Shown here: piece by piece, positions 1 through 11,909 of the stretch | Position numbering within the stretch: the first letter of the stretch is position 1 | Layout of the letters: each line of letters opens with the position of its first letter | NCBI RefSeq assembly: GCF_001875655.1 | Contig: NZ_MKEQ01000001.1 | Location: 1,116,001 to 1,180,000, forward strand | Length of the DNA stretch: 64,000 nucleotides | Source of the DNA: Enterobacter hormaechei ATCC 49162 | GTDB lineage: Bacteria > Pseudomonadota > Gammaproteobacteria > Enterobacterales > Enterobacteriaceae | Direction: 5' to 3' | Translations under genes and position numbers: made by a program | Notes under the pieces: generated by a model | The model's input: only the letters and a program-made list of their open reading frames with translations | Databases searched by the model: none | What the model was told of the DNA's origin: nothing

Positions 1-2984
<2,984 letters not shown>

Positions 2985-3179
2985 TCAGGCAATCCGACAA
3001 CATTATCACTGCTTTGTTCAGCTCGCTGGCTCATGGATTAAGCAAATGAAAGAACCCGCATTTCACTTTGCGTGCTTATCCTGGAGACAGGGTGTCGGTC
3101 TTGGTGTAGGGTTGGCTCCGAATGTAACCATTATGAGCCTTAGGGATAAGGCGAAAAGTCTGAGAATGCGCAAAGTTAT

Positions 3180-4319
3180 ATGAGCACAACCCCTGTACAA
3201 CGTGAATATTTCCTCGACTCGATCCGCGCATGGCTCATGCTATTGGGGATCCCTTTTCATATTTCACTGATCTATTCCAGCCACACCTGGCACGTGAACA
3301 GCCAGCTGCCCTCCTGGTGGCTAACGCTGTTTAACGATTTTATTCATGCCTTCCGCATGCAGGTGTTTTTTGTCATTTCCGGCTATTTCTCTTATATGCT
3401 CTTCTTGCGCTATCCCCTGAAGCGGTGGTGGAAAGTGCGCGTGGAGCGCGTGGGTATACCGATGCTGACGGCCATCCCGCTGCTGACGCTGCCGCAGTTC
3501 ATCATGTTGCAGTATGTGAAAGGCAAGGCGGAAAACTGGCCGAATCTCTCCCTCTATGAGAAATACAATACTCTGGTCTGGGAGCTGATCTCGCACCTCT
3601 GGTTCCTGCTGGTACTGGTGGTGCTCACCACGGTGAGTTTGCTGATCTTCAGTCAACTGCGCCAGCGCGCGAGCACCGCGTCTTCGACCTTCTTCGGCAA
3701 CATCACCCACGGCAAGCTGTCGCTGCTGTTTCTTGCGCTGGGCATCGCTTATGCCGCCGTCAGGCGTACCCTGTTCATTGTCTACCCACCCATTTTGAGC
3801 GATGGGCTGTTTAATTTCGTGGTGATGCAGACACTGTTCTATATTCCTTTCTTCCTGATTGGGGCGCTGGCATTTATTCATCCCCGGCTTAAAGCGCTGT
3901 TTACTACCCCCTCCCCCTGGTGTGCAGTGGGTGCCGCGCTGGCCTTTGCCGCCTATCTGCTCAATCAGCGCTACGGCAGCGGCGACGCATGGATGTATGA
4001 GACGGAGAGCGTGATAACGATGCTGATGGGGCTGTGGATGGTGAACGTGGTGTTCGCCCTGGGCCATCGTCTGCTGAATTTTAAGTCCAGTCGCGTAACC
4101 TATTTCGTTAATGCGTCGCTGTTTATCTACCTGGTTCACCACCCGCTGACGCTGTTTTTCGGCGCATACATTACGCCGCATATCACCTCGAATGCGCTGG
4201 GCTTCTTCACCGGCCTGGTCTTTGTGGTTGGCATTGCTATTGTGTTGTATGAAATCCACCTGCGGATCCCGCTTTTGCGTTTCCTGTTCTCAGGCAAACC
4301 GCAGGTTAAAGCGGAATAA
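3180..4319 (+). CDS. opgC: Glucans biosynthesis protein C, membrane acyltransferase OpgC (MdoC)
   Basis: Polytopic inner-membrane protein of the acyltransferase 3 family. In E. coli it transfers succinyl groups to the osmoregulated periplasmic glucans made by OpgGH. The 379-residue chain has about ten hydrophobic segments and the conserved N-terminal stretch [20 protein letters not shown], whose histidine is the family's likely catalytic residue. The stretch [19 protein letters not shown] lies near the C-terminus. The gene diverges from opgG and converges on ymdB, with a strong bidirectional hairpin in the 41-base gap. No clear Shine-Dalgarno stands before the ATG, although AAAG occurs just upstream. 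Length and N-terminus match the E. coli protein (about 385 residues). Confidence 0.95.
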   Translation: MSTTPVQREYFLDSIRAWLMLLGIPFHISLIYSSHTWHVNSQLPSWWLTLFNDFIHAFRMQVFFVISGYFSYMLFLRYPLKRWWKVRVERVGIPMLTAIPLLTLPQFIMLQYVKGKAENWPNLSLYEKYNTLVWELISHLWFLLVLVVLTTVSLLIFSQLRQRASTASSTFFGNITHGKLSLLFLALGIAYAAVRRTLFIVYPPILSDGLFNFVVMQTLFYIPFFLIGALAFIHPRLKALFTTPSPWCAVGAALAFAAYLLNQRYGSGDAWMYETESVITMLMGLWMVNVVFALGHRLLNFKSSRVTYFVNASLFIYLVHHPLTLFFGAYITPHITSNALGFFTGLVFVVGIAIVLYEIHLRIPLLRFLFSGKPQVKAE

Positions 4320-4320
4320 C

Positions 4321-4349
4321 AAAACGGCGCCTCCGGGGCGCCGTTTTTG
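4321..4349. terminator. Bidirectional rho-independent terminator between opgC and ymdB
   Basis: The arms GGCGCC and GGCGCC around CTCCGG form a GC-rich stem, flanked by an A run on the left and a T run on the right. It can therefore end transcription of both converging genes. Confidence 0.85.
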
Positions 4350-4360
4350 CATTTCAGGCA

Positions 4361-4897
4361 TCAAAATGCCTGGCTACGCTCGGTCAAAATCCGCTGATAC
4401 AGGTCGGCGGTTTGCTCATCGAAACAGACGAAAATGACTTTTTCCGGCATGGGTTTGAGGGAAAGGTAGTGATAAACGGTATTCACGGCGATCGTTGCTG
4501 CCGCTTCCTTTGGATAACCGTACACCCCCGTGCTGATGGCGGGGAACGCCATGGTTTTATACCCGTTATCTGCCGCAAGCCGCAGGCAGTTACGATACGC
4601 CTGCTCCAGAATCTCAGCCTCATGGCGGTCGCCCCCGTGCCAGACCGGGCCAACGGTGTGGATCACCGCTTTTGCCGGGAGATCGCCCGCGAGCGTGATA
4701 ACCGCATGCCCCGGGGGACACTCTCCCTGCTGCTGGCGCACGGTTTTGCATGCTTCGAGAAGCTGAGGACCTGCGGCCCGGTGAATGGCTCCATCCACGC
4801 CGCCCCCACCCAGCAGGGAGGAGTTGGCTGCGTTGACGATCACGTCAACGTGTACCGTCGTGATATCGCCATGAATAACGTCGATTTGCGGTCTCAT
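4361..4897 (-). CDS. ymdB: O-acetyl-ADP-ribose deacetylase YmdB (macrodomain)
   Basis: Single macrodomain protein of 178 residues that in E. coli deacetylates O-acetyl-ADP-ribose and modulates RNase III and biofilm formation. Typical macrodomain signatures are present: GDIT near residue 11, [20 protein letters not shown] around 22-41, and the phosphate-binding loop [10 protein letters not shown] near 119-128. The catalytic Asn and Asp positions of the GGGGVD loop are intact. Proteins match E. coli YmdB nearly end to end. In K-12 the next gene is clsC (cardiolipin synthase), overlapping ymdB; here opgC follows convergently at once, so clsC is absent from this position. Confidence 0.95.
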   Translation of the reverse strand: MRPQIDVIHGDITTVHVDVIVNAANSSLLGGGGVDGAIHRAAGPQLLEACKTVRQQQGECPPGHAVITLAGDLPAKAVIHTVGPVWHGGDRHEAEILEQAYRNCLRLAADNGYKTMAFPAISTGVYGYPKEAAATIAVNTVYHYLSLKPMPEKVIFVCFDEQTADLYQRILTERSQAF

Positions 4898-4978
4898 AAA
4901 ACACCCTCTGCAACCCGCCTTTTTCCTAAGTGTATCGCAGAGGGAGAAGGAGAAAAACCGCCGCGAAAGAAACGGCCG

Positions 4979-5299
4979 CTAGCGGTAATCCACCTGAACG
5001 ACCGCCAGCGTTTTCTTTTCATTCAGGTATTTCATGGTGACAGCAGCCAGATCGGATTGCGTACGATGGCCCCGGAGCGCTTCGTCATAACTGATAGTAT
5101 GCGTTTCCATACGGTTATTTTTTGGACAGGAGATTGCAAACTGCTGATGCCGGGGCGTCACTTCGCATGGGTCAGCAACCACCGCGCCGCGAAAATGAAT
5201 TACCCCACCATTTACAAGGGTTGCTGAATAAGCCGGAGAAAAAATAGAGGACAAAAGCAGTCCCAGACCTGAAATAATAGACGCTGCGGATTTGAACAT
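4979..5299 (-). CDS. ymdA: YmdA-like small exported protein with fimbrillin-type start
   Basis: 106-residue protein of unknown function in the position ymdA holds in E. coli, between csgC and ymdB. Residues 1-25 form a signal peptide ending AYS. The mature chain starts with TLVNGGVIHFRGAVVADPCE, the pattern seen at the start of type 1 fimbrial subunits, and contains two cysteines (in DPCEV and ISCPK) that could form the usual fimbrillin disulfide. It is shorter than true major subunits (150-180 residues) and no usher or chaperone is nearby, so it is fimbrillin-like only. Start is supported by AGGAG ten bases upstream. The ymdA name rests on position and size, since I cannot align it here. Confidence 0.7.
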   Translation of the reverse strand: MFKSAASIISGLGLLLSSIFSPAYSATLVNGGVIHFRGAVVADPCEVTPRHQQFAISCPKNNRMETHTISYDEALRGHRTQSDLAAVTMKYLNEKKTLAVVQVDYR

Positions 5300-5459
5300 T
5301 ATTTGTACTCCTCAATGTAATTCGTCCTTGAGGGGTAAAAACGCTCCGTTATGACCTATGAAATATCAGTTTACGGAACCAAATTGCCGGGTTCTTGATA
5401 TCAGCATAGCTTAACTGCGCAGCTCCGCCACTTTTATAAATCATTGATTTAATGAATGA

Positions 5460-5792
5460 TTAATGCGTGTGCATCGGTACGGTCCATTGCTGCGATAAAT
5501 AGAGCGATTTTCCATCAGATACGGTGACAATTATTTTTACCGCATCCCCTGAGCGAATATTAAAACTGATTCGGCTTAAATCAATCGGCTGATTAGCGGG
5601 TATAAAAAGGGTATTTTTCTGCCGCGATGTACTTTTTCCCACCAGCCCCTCGCGAACAGATAACACCTCAACCTGGCATTCGCAGGCGTCCGCCAGGGTG
5701 ACCTGAGGAATAATGGTTGTCATATTTTCCTGTTGTGACGTGCTGAACGTTATCTGGCTGGCAAGCGCGGCAAGGAGAATGAAGGTGCTCAT
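5460..5792 (-). CDS. csgC: Curli assembly protein CsgC
   Basis: Small periplasmic immunoglobulin-fold chaperone that keeps CsgA from forming amyloid inside the cell. The ATG at 5792, preceded by GGGAGGAT, gives 110 residues beginning MSTFILLAALASQITF, the same length as E. coli CsgC. A longer in-frame start at 5885 would read through the terminator hairpin and is rejected. The paired cysteines of the family appear as CECQ near residues 37-39, and the C-terminal SDGKSLYLSQQW motif is conserved. It is the third gene of csgBAC, separated from csgA by a terminator-like hairpin that probably lowers its expression. Confidence 0.93.
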   Translation of the reverse strand: MSTFILLAALASQITFSTSQQENMTTIIPQVTLADACECQVEVLSVREGLVGKSTSRQKNTLFIPANQPIDLSRISFNIRSGDAVKIIVTVSDGKSLYLSQQWTVPMHTH

Positions 5793-5803
5793 GAGATCCT
5801 CCC

Positions 5804-5833
5804 GAAAAAAAACAGGGCCTGTGCCCTGTTTTT
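5804..5833. terminator. Terminator/attenuator hairpin between csgA and csgC
   Basis: Perfect arms ACAGGGC and GCCCTGT around a CTGT loop, with an A run on one side and a T run on the other. In the csg direction the T run follows the stem, so most csgBA transcripts should end here and csgC would be expressed by readthrough. Confidence 0.8.
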
Positions 5834-5847
5834 GGATACAGAAAAAA

Positions 5848-6303
5848 TCAGTACTGATGCGCGGTCGCGTTGTTGCCAAAGCCAACCTGATGCACAGTCA
5901 CCGTTGAACCGGACGCCGTCTGGTCTACCGCCGCACCGTTGCCGCCGCCGAACTGTTTCACATTGATAACAGAGTCTTTGCTATTCCACTGGTCGATGGT
6001 GGCGCTGTTACCAAAGCCTTTTTGCAGCAGATCGATAGAGCTGTCATCAGATCCCTGTCCAACATCCGCGCCGTTACCGCCACCATGCTGGGTAATGGTC
6101 AATTCAGAATCTCTGGCGTCCGTCTGCAAAGCAAGCGCGGAGTTACCGCCGCCGTACTGGTAAATGCTCAGGGTTGAATCAGGGCCGTTATTACCGCCAC
6201 CCCAACCACCACCGTGGCCGCCGCCAAATTGTGGTACCGCACCTGCGAAAGCACTGCCAGAAACGACGATTGCTGCAATAACTGCCACTTTGATAAGTTT
6301 CAT
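5848..6303 (-). CDS. csgA: Major curlin subunit CsgA
   Basis: Secreted protein that forms the functional amyloid of curli fibres. The 151-residue chain shows a 20-residue signal peptide ending SAFA and a glycine-rich N-terminal targeting segment of about 22 residues. Five imperfect repeats follow, starting near residues 43, 66, 88, 111 and 133. Each has the serine-X5-glutamine pattern and an internal asparagine, for example STLSIYQYGGGNSALALQ and STVTVHQVGFGNNATAHQ. Repeats 1 and 5 keep the Gln and Asn residues known in E. coli to drive nucleation. The N-terminal segment carries more Gly plus a Trp (GGGHGGGWGGG) than I recall for E. coli. It lies 39 bases after csgB in the same operon. Confidence 0.97.
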   Translation of the reverse strand: MKLIKVAVIAAIVVSGSAFAGAVPQFGGGHGGGWGGGNNGPDSTLSIYQYGGGNSALALQTDARDSELTITQHGGGNGADVGQGSDDSSIDLLQKGFGNSATIDQWNSKDSVINVKQFGGGNGAAVDQTASGSTVTVHQVGFGNNATAHQY

Positions 6304-6342
6304 GGTAAACCCCCATCGGATTGATTAAGGCGTCACACATCG

Positions 6343-6798
6343 CTAGCGTTGAATAACACGAATAGCCATTTGCGACTGTCTCTGTACTACAACTGCTGTT
6401 TTCTGCGTACCATACTGCGTTATATTCGCCCTGTTACCCGAGCCTTTCTGGATAATCATGGCGGTGTTGCCAAAAGCGCCCTGCTTAATACTCGCATCGT
6501 TACCGTTGCCGGTCTGATCGATATAAGCAAGGTTATACGTCCCTGACTGATCAACATTCGCTCGGTTATTCCCGCCCTCCTGGGAAATAACGGACAGTAA
6601 TTTAGAACCGCCCTGGCGAACGTCAGCATTATTACCTGAACCCTGTTGACCAATAATGGCTGCCTGATTGTATGAAGCTTTACTTAATTCATTTATCGCA
6701 AAATTATATTCAGAAGCGGCTAAATCTGAATCACCTGCGATGACATACCCAGGCGCACCCAGTAATGTAAACATCATAAACAACGTTTTGTTTTTCAT
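6343..6798 (-). CDS. csgB: Minor curlin / nucleator CsgB
   Basis: Surface-anchored nucleator that templates CsgA polymerisation. The 151-residue chain has a signal peptide ending YVIA and five repeats of the curlin type, such as AAIIGQQGSGNNADVRQG and AYIDQTGNGNDASIKQG. The last repeat is basic and divergent (KTAVVVQRQSQMAIRVIQR), a property linked in E. coli to cell attachment. It is the first gene of csgBAC, transcribed away from csgD, and CsgD is its known activator. Confidence 0.96.
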   Translation of the reverse strand: MKNKTLFMMFTLLGAPGYVIAGDSDLAASEYNFAINELSKASYNQAAIIGQQGSGNNADVRQGGSKLLSVISQEGGNNRANVDQSGTYNLAYIDQTGNGNDASIKQGAFGNTAMIIQKGSGNRANITQYGTQKTAVVVQRQSQMAIRVIQR

Positions 6799-7543
6799 GC
6801 TGTCACCCTGGACCTGGCGATTAAATAACTGTTCTGTTCTCCGCTAACGCGATTCATTTTGTTAACGCCGCGTTACGGAAAAGAGTATGTCTGCCGAAAC
6901 ATGTTTTATATCTCACCCGTGCGCCTTATTTTTATATTTTGATTCACCTCAAAGTCGTAAATTCCGGCTAAAAACCCCTCCGCGCGCAGCTGATGCGGAA
7001 AAACAGCCTTCTCCCGGCGCCTGTACAACAGCGAGGCTGGTTGTCCAACCTGTGTCAGCTTGTTCAGACAAAAACAACGGTGCCCTTGATCACGTGCGTG
7101 ACACGAAGCAAGTTTTCTTAAGAAAACCGTCCGGCTTAGAGAAGTCTTACCTTTTTATCGACATTCATACTTTTTGCCGCTTGGCTTATAATAATATAAA
7201 ACAAGATAATTCAATTAATTATAATATATTGTATGCTTTTTAAAATGTGTGCACGTTTATACACCTGTACAACTTTCCCCTTATCTTTAAATCTATTGCG
7301 ACCGTCAAATACACAAATTAATATTGAATTTTACATTCTGTTACACGATTAACACTTGCTTTAAAGTTTGCAATAGCTAGATTGAAAACAGCAGTACGTT
7401 ATTTGTTTTTTAAATTTACCGCCTCCTCTGGAGGAAGGTTTTTTAACTACACACAGCAGTGCCACACCTGTCAGTACTTCTGGTGCCCTTTACATAATAC
7501 GAAGGGCAGCTGCCGGGTGTCATAAATAACGTGGGGTTTCATC
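6799..7543. promoter_or_regulatory. csgBAC-csgDEFG divergent control region (745 bases)
   Basis: Long AT-rich region with no credible gene, bracketed by the two curli operons. Its size matches the roughly 750-base E. coli region, one of the most heavily regulated in enterobacteria (OmpR, CpxR, IHF, H-NS, MlrA, CsgD and others). The sequence from about 7325 to 7385 resembles the E. coli csgD promoter. The roughly 150 bases after it are a long csgD leader containing hairpins, including CCTCCTCTGGAGG near 7422-7434 and GCCCTT/AAGGGC arms near 7482-7511. In E. coli this leader is the target of several small RNAs. Specific sites for most regulators cannot be fixed by eye. Confidence 0.8.
7329..7383 (+). 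promoter_or_regulatory. csgD promoter with OmpR-type site
   Basis: TTTTACATTCTGTTACACG resembles the OmpR D1 site in front of E. coli csgD. It is followed by TTGCTT (7356-7361), a 16-base spacer and TAGATT (7378-7383) as -35 and -10 elements. The predicted start lies about 150 bases before the csgD ATG, as in E. coli. Confidence 0.65.
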
Positions 7544-8194
7544 ATGTTTAATGAAGTCCATAGCTTACCCGGTCATACATTATTGTTGATCACTAAACCT
7601 TCCTTACAAGCGACAGCGTTATTGCAGCATTTAAAGCAATGTCTGTCGCTTAACGGGAAACTGCATAATATTCAACGTTCTTTTGATGATATCGCTCCTG
7701 GCAGCATCATTCTTCTCGATATGATGGAAGCGGATAAAAAACTCATCCATTACTGGCAAGATAATTTAAGCAGGAAAAACAATAATATCCGCGTGTTGTT
7801 ATTGAATACGCCTGATGAGTATCCTTTCCGCGAAATTGAGAGCTGGCCGCATATTAACGGCGTGTTTTACGTCACTGAAGAAGAAAACCGTGTCGTGGAG
7901 GGGTTGCAGGGCATATTGCGGGGGGAGTGCTATTTTTCGCAAAAGCTGGCCAGCTACCTTATTACCCACTCCGGAAATTATCGCTATAACAGTTCAGAAT
8001 CGGCTCTTCTGACGCACCGTGAGAAAGAGATCCTGAACAAACTGCGTATTGGTGCTTCAAATATTGAAATCGCCCGTTCGTTATTTATCAGCGAAAATAC
8101 GGTTAAGACGCATCTTTATAATCTTTTCAAAAAGATAGCTGTTAAAAATCGCACGCAGGCGGTGTCATGGGCAAACGATAACCTCAGGCGTTAA
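7544..8194 (+). CDS. csgD: Biofilm/curli master regulator CsgD
   Basis: LuxR/FixJ-family transcription activator of csgBAC and other biofilm genes. The 216 residues comprise an N-terminal receiver-like domain (about 10-130), in which the phosphorylatable Asp context is not canonical, as expected for CsgD. A C-terminal LuxR helix-turn-helix lies near 150-210 ([32 protein letters not shown]). The GGGGTTT upstream of the ATG serves as ribosome-binding site. csgE starts four bases after its stop, so csgD leads the csgDEFG operon. Confidence 0.96.
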   Translation: MFNEVHSLPGHTLLLITKPSLQATALLQHLKQCLSLNGKLHNIQRSFDDIAPGSIILLDMMEADKKLIHYWQDNLSRKNNNIRVLLLNTPDEYPFREIESWPHINGVFYVTEEENRVVEGLQGILRGECYFSQKLASYLITHSGNYRYNSSESALLTHREKEILNKLRIGASNIEIARSLFISENTVKTHLYNLFKKIAVKNRTQAVSWANDNLRR

Positions 8195-8198
8195 TAGC

Positions 8199-8588
8199 AT
8201 GAAACGCACCTTAAGTTGGATTGCTGGCGCAGGTTTTATGCTTGCTGCCGGAAACCTTCAGGCTGTTGAGGTGGAAGTCCCCGGACTATTAACCGACCAC
8301 ACCGTCTCCTCTGTCGGACACGATTTTTATCGTGCCTTCAGCGATAAGTGGGAAAGCGATTATCCGGGTAACTTAACCATCAACGAACGGCCCAGTGCAC
8401 GGTGGGGAAGCTGGATCACAATAACCGCTAATCAGGACGTTATTTACCAGACCTTTTTATTCCCAACGAAAAGAGACTTCGATCAGAACGTCGCTTTCGC
8501 ACTGGCACAAACCGAAGAAGCTATTAACCGCCTACAGCTGGACAAGGCCCTTTTGAGCACAGGCGATTTAGCAAAAGATGAGTTCTAG
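8199..8588 (+). CDS. csgE: Curli production assembly/transport protein CsgE
   Basis: Periplasmic gatekeeper that caps the CsgG secretion channel and directs CsgA to it. 129 residues with an N-terminal signal peptide (about 1-22, ending LQA) and a mature domain full of the aromatic and acidic residues typical of CsgE, including [15 protein letters not shown]. Length equals that of E. coli CsgE. It starts four bases after csgD and is followed by csgF. Confidence 0.95.
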   Translation: MKRTLSWIAGAGFMLAAGNLQAVEVEVPGLLTDHTVSSVGHDFYRAFSDKWESDYPGNLTINERPSARWGSWITITANQDVIYQTFLFPTKRDFDQNVAFALAQTEEAINRLQLDKALLSTGDLAKDEF

Positions 8589-8614
8589 CAACGACACCTA
8601 TTTCGGAGGCTGTA

Positions 8615-9031
8615 ATGCGTCTCGCACACACAGTGATTTCGTTAATGCTCATTGCGCCGTTGAGCTGGGCCGGAAATATGACATTCCAGTTCCGCAACCC
8701 TAACTTTGGCGGCAACCCGAATAACGGAGCCTTTATGCTTAACCAGGCTCAGGCTCAAAACTCCTATAAAGACCCCAGCTATGATGATGATTTCGGTATC
8801 GAGACCCCGTCAGCCCTGGATAATTTCACTCAGGCCATCCAGTCGCAAATATTAGGTGGCTTATTAACCAACATTAATACCGGCAAACCCGGCCGGATGG
8901 TCACAAACGACTTTATCGTCGATATTGCCAATAAAGACGGGCAGCTTCAGTTAAATGTGACAGACCGAAAAACCGGTAGAACCTCGACAATCCAGGTTTC
9001 AGGTTTGCAGACCAGTTCAACTGATTTCTAA
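8615..9031 (+). CDS. csgF: Curli production assembly/transport protein CsgF
   Basis: Surface-exposed factor that binds the CsgG pore and positions CsgB for nucleation. 138 residues with a signal peptide ending LSWA and the mature start [20 protein letters not shown]. This asparagine-rich segment is known to insert into the CsgG channel. GGAGGC stands before the ATG. Length matches E. coli CsgF. Confidence 0.95.
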   Translation: MRLAHTVISLMLIAPLSWAGNMTFQFRNPNFGGNPNNGAFMLNQAQAQNSYKDPSYDDDFGIETPSALDNFTQAIQSQILGGLLTNINTGKPGRMVTNDFIVDIANKDGQLQLNVTDRKTGRTSTIQVSGLQTSSTDF

Positions 9032-9057
9032 ACAACCCCAAAATAAGGACAATTATC

Positions 9058-9891
9058 ATGCAGCGCTTTTTTATTTTAGTTGCAGTGTGCTTATTAAGCG
9101 GTTGTTTAACTGCCCCGCCAAAAGAAGCCGCTAAACCCACCTTAATGCCCCGTGCCCAGAGCTATCGGGATCTGACGCATCTGCCGGTGCCAACCGGGAA
9201 GATATTCGTCTCGGTGTATAACATTCAGGACGAGACGGGCCAGTTCAAACCGTACCCGGCCAGTAACTTCTCGACGGCCGTGCCGCAGAGCGCCACCGCG
9301 ATGCTGGTTACTGCCCTGAAAGATTCTCGCTGGTTTATCCCGCTGGAACGTCAGGGGCTGCAAAACCTGCTTAATGAACGAAAAATCATTCGTGCCGCAC
9401 AGGAGAACGGTACCGTTGGCGTCAATAACCGCATGCCGCTACAGTCTCTCACCGCAGCCAATATCATGGTGGAAGGCTCGATTATCGGCTATGAAAGTAA
9501 CGTGAAATCGGGCGGCGCGGGTGCGCGTTACTTTGGTATTGGAGCCGACACGCAGTATCAGCTGGATCAGATTGCCGTTAACCTGCGCGTGGTTAACGTG
9601 AGCACGGGTGAAATTTTATCCTCCGTCACCACCAGCAAAACCATTCTCTCTTATGAAGTGCAGGCAGGGGTATTCCGCTTTATCGACTATCAGCGTTTGC
9701 TGGAGGCCGAAATTGGTTACACCTCCAACGAGCCGGTCATGCTGTGTCTGATGTCGGCCATCGAAACCGGCGTGATTTTCCTGATTAATGACGGTATCGA
9801 TCGCGGCTTGTGGGATCTTCAGAATAAAAGTGACGTGAGTAATGCGGTGCTGGTGAAATACCGTGAGATGTCGGTGCCGCCGGAGTCCTGA
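9058..9891 (+). CDS. csgG: Curli secretion channel lipoprotein CsgG
   Basis: Outer-membrane lipoprotein that assembles as a nonamer into the curli export pore. The 277-residue chain begins with a lipoprotein signal and lipobox LLSGC (Cys at residue 16). The YPASNFST segment near residues 66-73 corresponds to the constriction loop whose Tyr, Asn and Phe line the channel. The later segments forming the transmembrane hairpins (around SNVKSGGAGARYFGIG and SSVTTSKTILSYEV) are intact. It is the last gene of csgDEFG and is followed by a strong terminator. Confidence 0.96.
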   Translation: MQRFFILVAVCLLSGCLTAPPKEAAKPTLMPRAQSYRDLTHLPVPTGKIFVSVYNIQDETGQFKPYPASNFSTAVPQSATAMLVTALKDSRWFIPLERQGLQNLLNERKIIRAAQENGTVGVNNRMPLQSLTAANIMVEGSIIGYESNVKSGGAGARYFGIGADTQYQLDQIAVNLRVVNVSTGEILSSVTTSKTILSYEVQAGVFRFIDYQRLLEAEIGYTSNEPVMLCLMSAIETGVIFLINDGIDRGLWDLQNKSDVSNAVLVKYREMSVPPES

Positions 9892-9903
9892 CTGGCAGCG
9901 TAT

Positions 9904-9937
9904 AAAAAAGGCGAGATGTCCGTCTCGCCTTTTTTTA
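9904..9937. terminator. Bidirectional terminator between csgG and ycdZ
   Basis: Arms AGGCGAGA and TCTCGCCT around TGTCCG, with an A run before and a T run after. It lies between the convergent csgG and ycdZ genes and overlaps the ycdZ stop. Confidence 0.88.
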
Positions 9938-10417
9938 TTTACTCACCGCAGGAACGTTCTGGCTCTTTTCGCGTCGGGCCGCAAGCCAGAGACCACTGTT
10001 TTTCATGGCATAGCCAAACAGTAATCCCAGCATGACCGAAGGAACCACCAGCTTCCAGTCCCCCTGCCCTGCAAAGGTCGCACAGGCGCCCATAAACGTG
10101 CCGGGCACAAAGGACAACAGCAGATGTTTTGCCTGAACGCACATCAGGAAGGCCACAATACCGGTCATGACGTACCCCAGAATTTCCACATGCGGCGCCA
10201 GCGCGCTGCCCTTCATAATGACCAGCGCCCAGACCACGCCACTCAGCAACGTGCAGCCTGAAATAAACAGCCCTTTGAGACCACCCTGCGGGCAGGCGAA
10301 ATAGGCCGTACAGCCAAGAAAACCGGCCCAGCTCAACAAACCGAGAGACACCGCCACCCAACCCCAGAGGCCGGAGAGGATGCCAGTCGTGATTGCAATA
10401 CAAAGTAATATGTTCAT
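9935..10417 (-). CDS. ycdZ: DUF1097 inner membrane protein YcdZ
   Basis: Small polytopic inner-membrane protein of unknown function. The ATG at 10417 gives 160 residues starting MNILLCIAITTGILSG, matching the E. coli YcdZ start. The longer frame from 10465 adds an unsupported leader. About five hydrophobic segments are visible, with conserved patches TAYFACPQGGLKGL and SFVPGTFMGACATFAGQG. It is transcribed in the same direction as ycdY, 96 bases away. Confidence 0.9.
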   Translation of the reverse strand: MNILLCIAITTGILSGLWGWVAVSLGLLSWAGFLGCTAYFACPQGGLKGLFISGCTLLSGVVWALVIMKGSALAPHVEILGYVMTGIVAFLMCVQAKHLLLSFVPGTFMGACATFAGQGDWKLVVPSVMLGLLFGYAMKNSGLWLAARREKSQNVPAVSK

Positions 10418-10513
10418 GGTGCGCATCTTAGCAGATGCGCACCATGGAAATGAGATCAGAAGCACATTACGTGCAAGTTTAAATGTATGGTTGCAGGATT
10501 TCTGTGATTCAGA

Positions 10514-11068
10514 TCACTCTTCGTTCTCTTCTTCCAGCTCATCCCACATAGCAGCGATAGCGTCGCGCGTCAGCGGAGCCAGCGTTCTCCAGAATGGCGA
10601 GGTGGCATGTGCTTCAACTTTGCCCAGGAAGGTGCCCACCCATGGCAGCAGATACGTTTCGAAGAGGGTTTCAATCGCCTCATTCTCATCATCACCTGCA
10701 TTATCTTCAATCCAGGAGGCCGCCAGCAGCAGCGTACCGATATGATCCGCAGGCATGTCCGTCAGCGGCATGCCGCGTTCTGAAAGAAATGCCCGCACTT
10801 CCGCTTCGGTCGCACCGTCCTGCCAGGCAGAGCGATACGGCGATACGCGACACTCTTCCCCCACGAACAGGGCGTTGTAATCCGTTGAAATCTGCTGCAT
10901 ATCGCAGCTTTTTTGCAAGCGTTCCAGCAACTCATCCTGTTCCAGCGGCCAGCTCTGCGCCAGTTTACCTTCACGAATCAGGGTAAACAGCGGAACCAGC
11001 AGCGGATCCTGCGGCTGGCGGTAATATAAGGTGCCCAGCACGCGGCAAAGGATGGAAAACTCATTCAT
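10514..11068 (-). CDS. ycdY: TorD-family chaperone-like protein YcdY
   Basis: 184-residue, all-helical acidic protein of the TorD/redox enzyme maturation chaperone family. In E. coli YcdY enhances the zinc-dependent activity of the phosphatase YcdX and has been linked to swarming. The sequence is close to E. coli YcdY from MNEFSILCRVLG to the acidic tail WDELEEENEE. The family motif region YRSAWQDGATEAEVRAF lies near residues 74-90. It lies 19 bases downstream of ycdX in the same operon, which fits the partnership. Confidence 0.93.
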   Translation of the reverse strand: MNEFSILCRVLGTLYYRQPQDPLLVPLFTLIREGKLAQSWPLEQDELLERLQKSCDMQQISTDYNALFVGEECRVSPYRSAWQDGATEAEVRAFLSERGMPLTDMPADHIGTLLLAASWIEDNAGDDENEAIETLFETYLLPWVGTFLGKVEAHATSPFWRTLAPLTRDAIAAMWDELEEENEE

Positions 11069-11087
11069 GTTTTTATTCCATTATTAA

Positions 11088-11825
11088 TTAAAGATCGGCA
11101 AATTCGTCTATCGGCGCCATGCCGCGCGACTCAAGGAAATCGAGCATACGACGCGGCGTGACGTTCAGGATCTGTTCTTCCGGGAAATTCACGTCCTGCA
11201 ATATTTTCAGGCACTCGCTGAAATCCCCCAGCGTGAAGGCCGTGTGGGAATCAGAGCCCAGCGCCACCATGCCGCCCGCGTCACGCACGGCCGCCGCCAC
11301 TTCGCGGCAGTTGGCTTCACTGCCCTTACGAGAGTGAACAAAGGAGGAGTTGTTAATTTCCAGCGCCACGCGATGCTCCGCTGCCGCCTGCGCCACGGCC
11401 TGAATATCAATCGGGTATTTTGGATTTCCCGGGTGGCTGATAATGTGCACGTTGCCACTGGCAATGGTGGCAATCATCGCCGCGGTGTTGGTCTCTTTAT
11501 CCTGAGGCGCAAAGACCGGCTCGTGGAATCCCGCGAGGATCAGATCTAACGAGGTCAGCATCGGGCCGGTGCAGTCAATCTCACCGTCGGTATTTTTGAT
11601 GTTCGCCTCGATGCCGCGCAGTATCCCGATACCGTCCACCAGACGTGGCCAGATACGCATATTCACAAAATGCCAGTAGTGCGGCGCATCCGCCATATCC
11701 GGACCGTGATCGGTTATCGCAAACAGCTTGATGCCTTTCAGCTTCGCCTGAGCGATATAATCATGGAGGTTACTGTAAGCGTGGGTACTGGCGACGGTGT
11801 GCATATGCAGGTCAACGGGATACAT
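11088..11825 (-). CDS. ycdX: PHP-domain zinc phosphatase YcdX
   Basis: 245-residue trinuclear zinc hydrolase of the PHP family, shown in E. coli to be a phosphatase needed for swarming. Metal-binding motifs are intact: DLHMHT at residues 5-10, TDHGPD near 38, GIEANIK near 71, and later histidines in HIISHPGNP and GSDSHTAF. Length equals E. coli YcdX. It precedes ycdY by 19 bases. Confidence 0.94.
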   Translation of the reverse strand: MYPVDLHMHTVASTHAYSNLHDYIAQAKLKGIKLFAITDHGPDMADAPHYWHFVNMRIWPRLVDGIGILRGIEANIKNTDGEIDCTGPMLTSLDLILAGFHEPVFAPQDKETNTAAMIATIASGNVHIISHPGNPKYPIDIQAVAQAAAEHRVALEINNSSFVHSRKGSEANCREVAAAVRDAGGMVALGSDSHTAFTLGDFSECLKILQDVNFPEEQILNVTPRRMLDFLESRGMAPIDEFADL

Positions 11826-11883
11826 CTTTCTCTCCTCTGCGGTTTTTCCAAAGGATAGCAGTTATCAGCGGCGAATATTAGCA

Positions 11884-11906
11884 AAAACCCGGCGAACGCC
11901 GGGTTT
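11884..11906. terminator. Hairpin downstream of ghrA
   Basis: Perfect arms AAACCCGGCG and CGCCGGGTTT around a short AA centre, located just after the ghrA stop and before ycdX. The A-rich left side supplies the U tract in the ghrA direction. Confidence 0.75.
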
Positions 11907-11909
11907 CTC

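Noticed and set aside
3321-4259. 312-residue frame antisense to opgC
   Set aside because: Composition dominated by Gln, His and Arg, no homology seen, opposite an unmistakable opgC.
6887-7243. 118-residue frame in the csgB-csgD gap
   Set aside because: Lies in the known regulatory region, lacks a ribosome site and contains no recognisable pattern.
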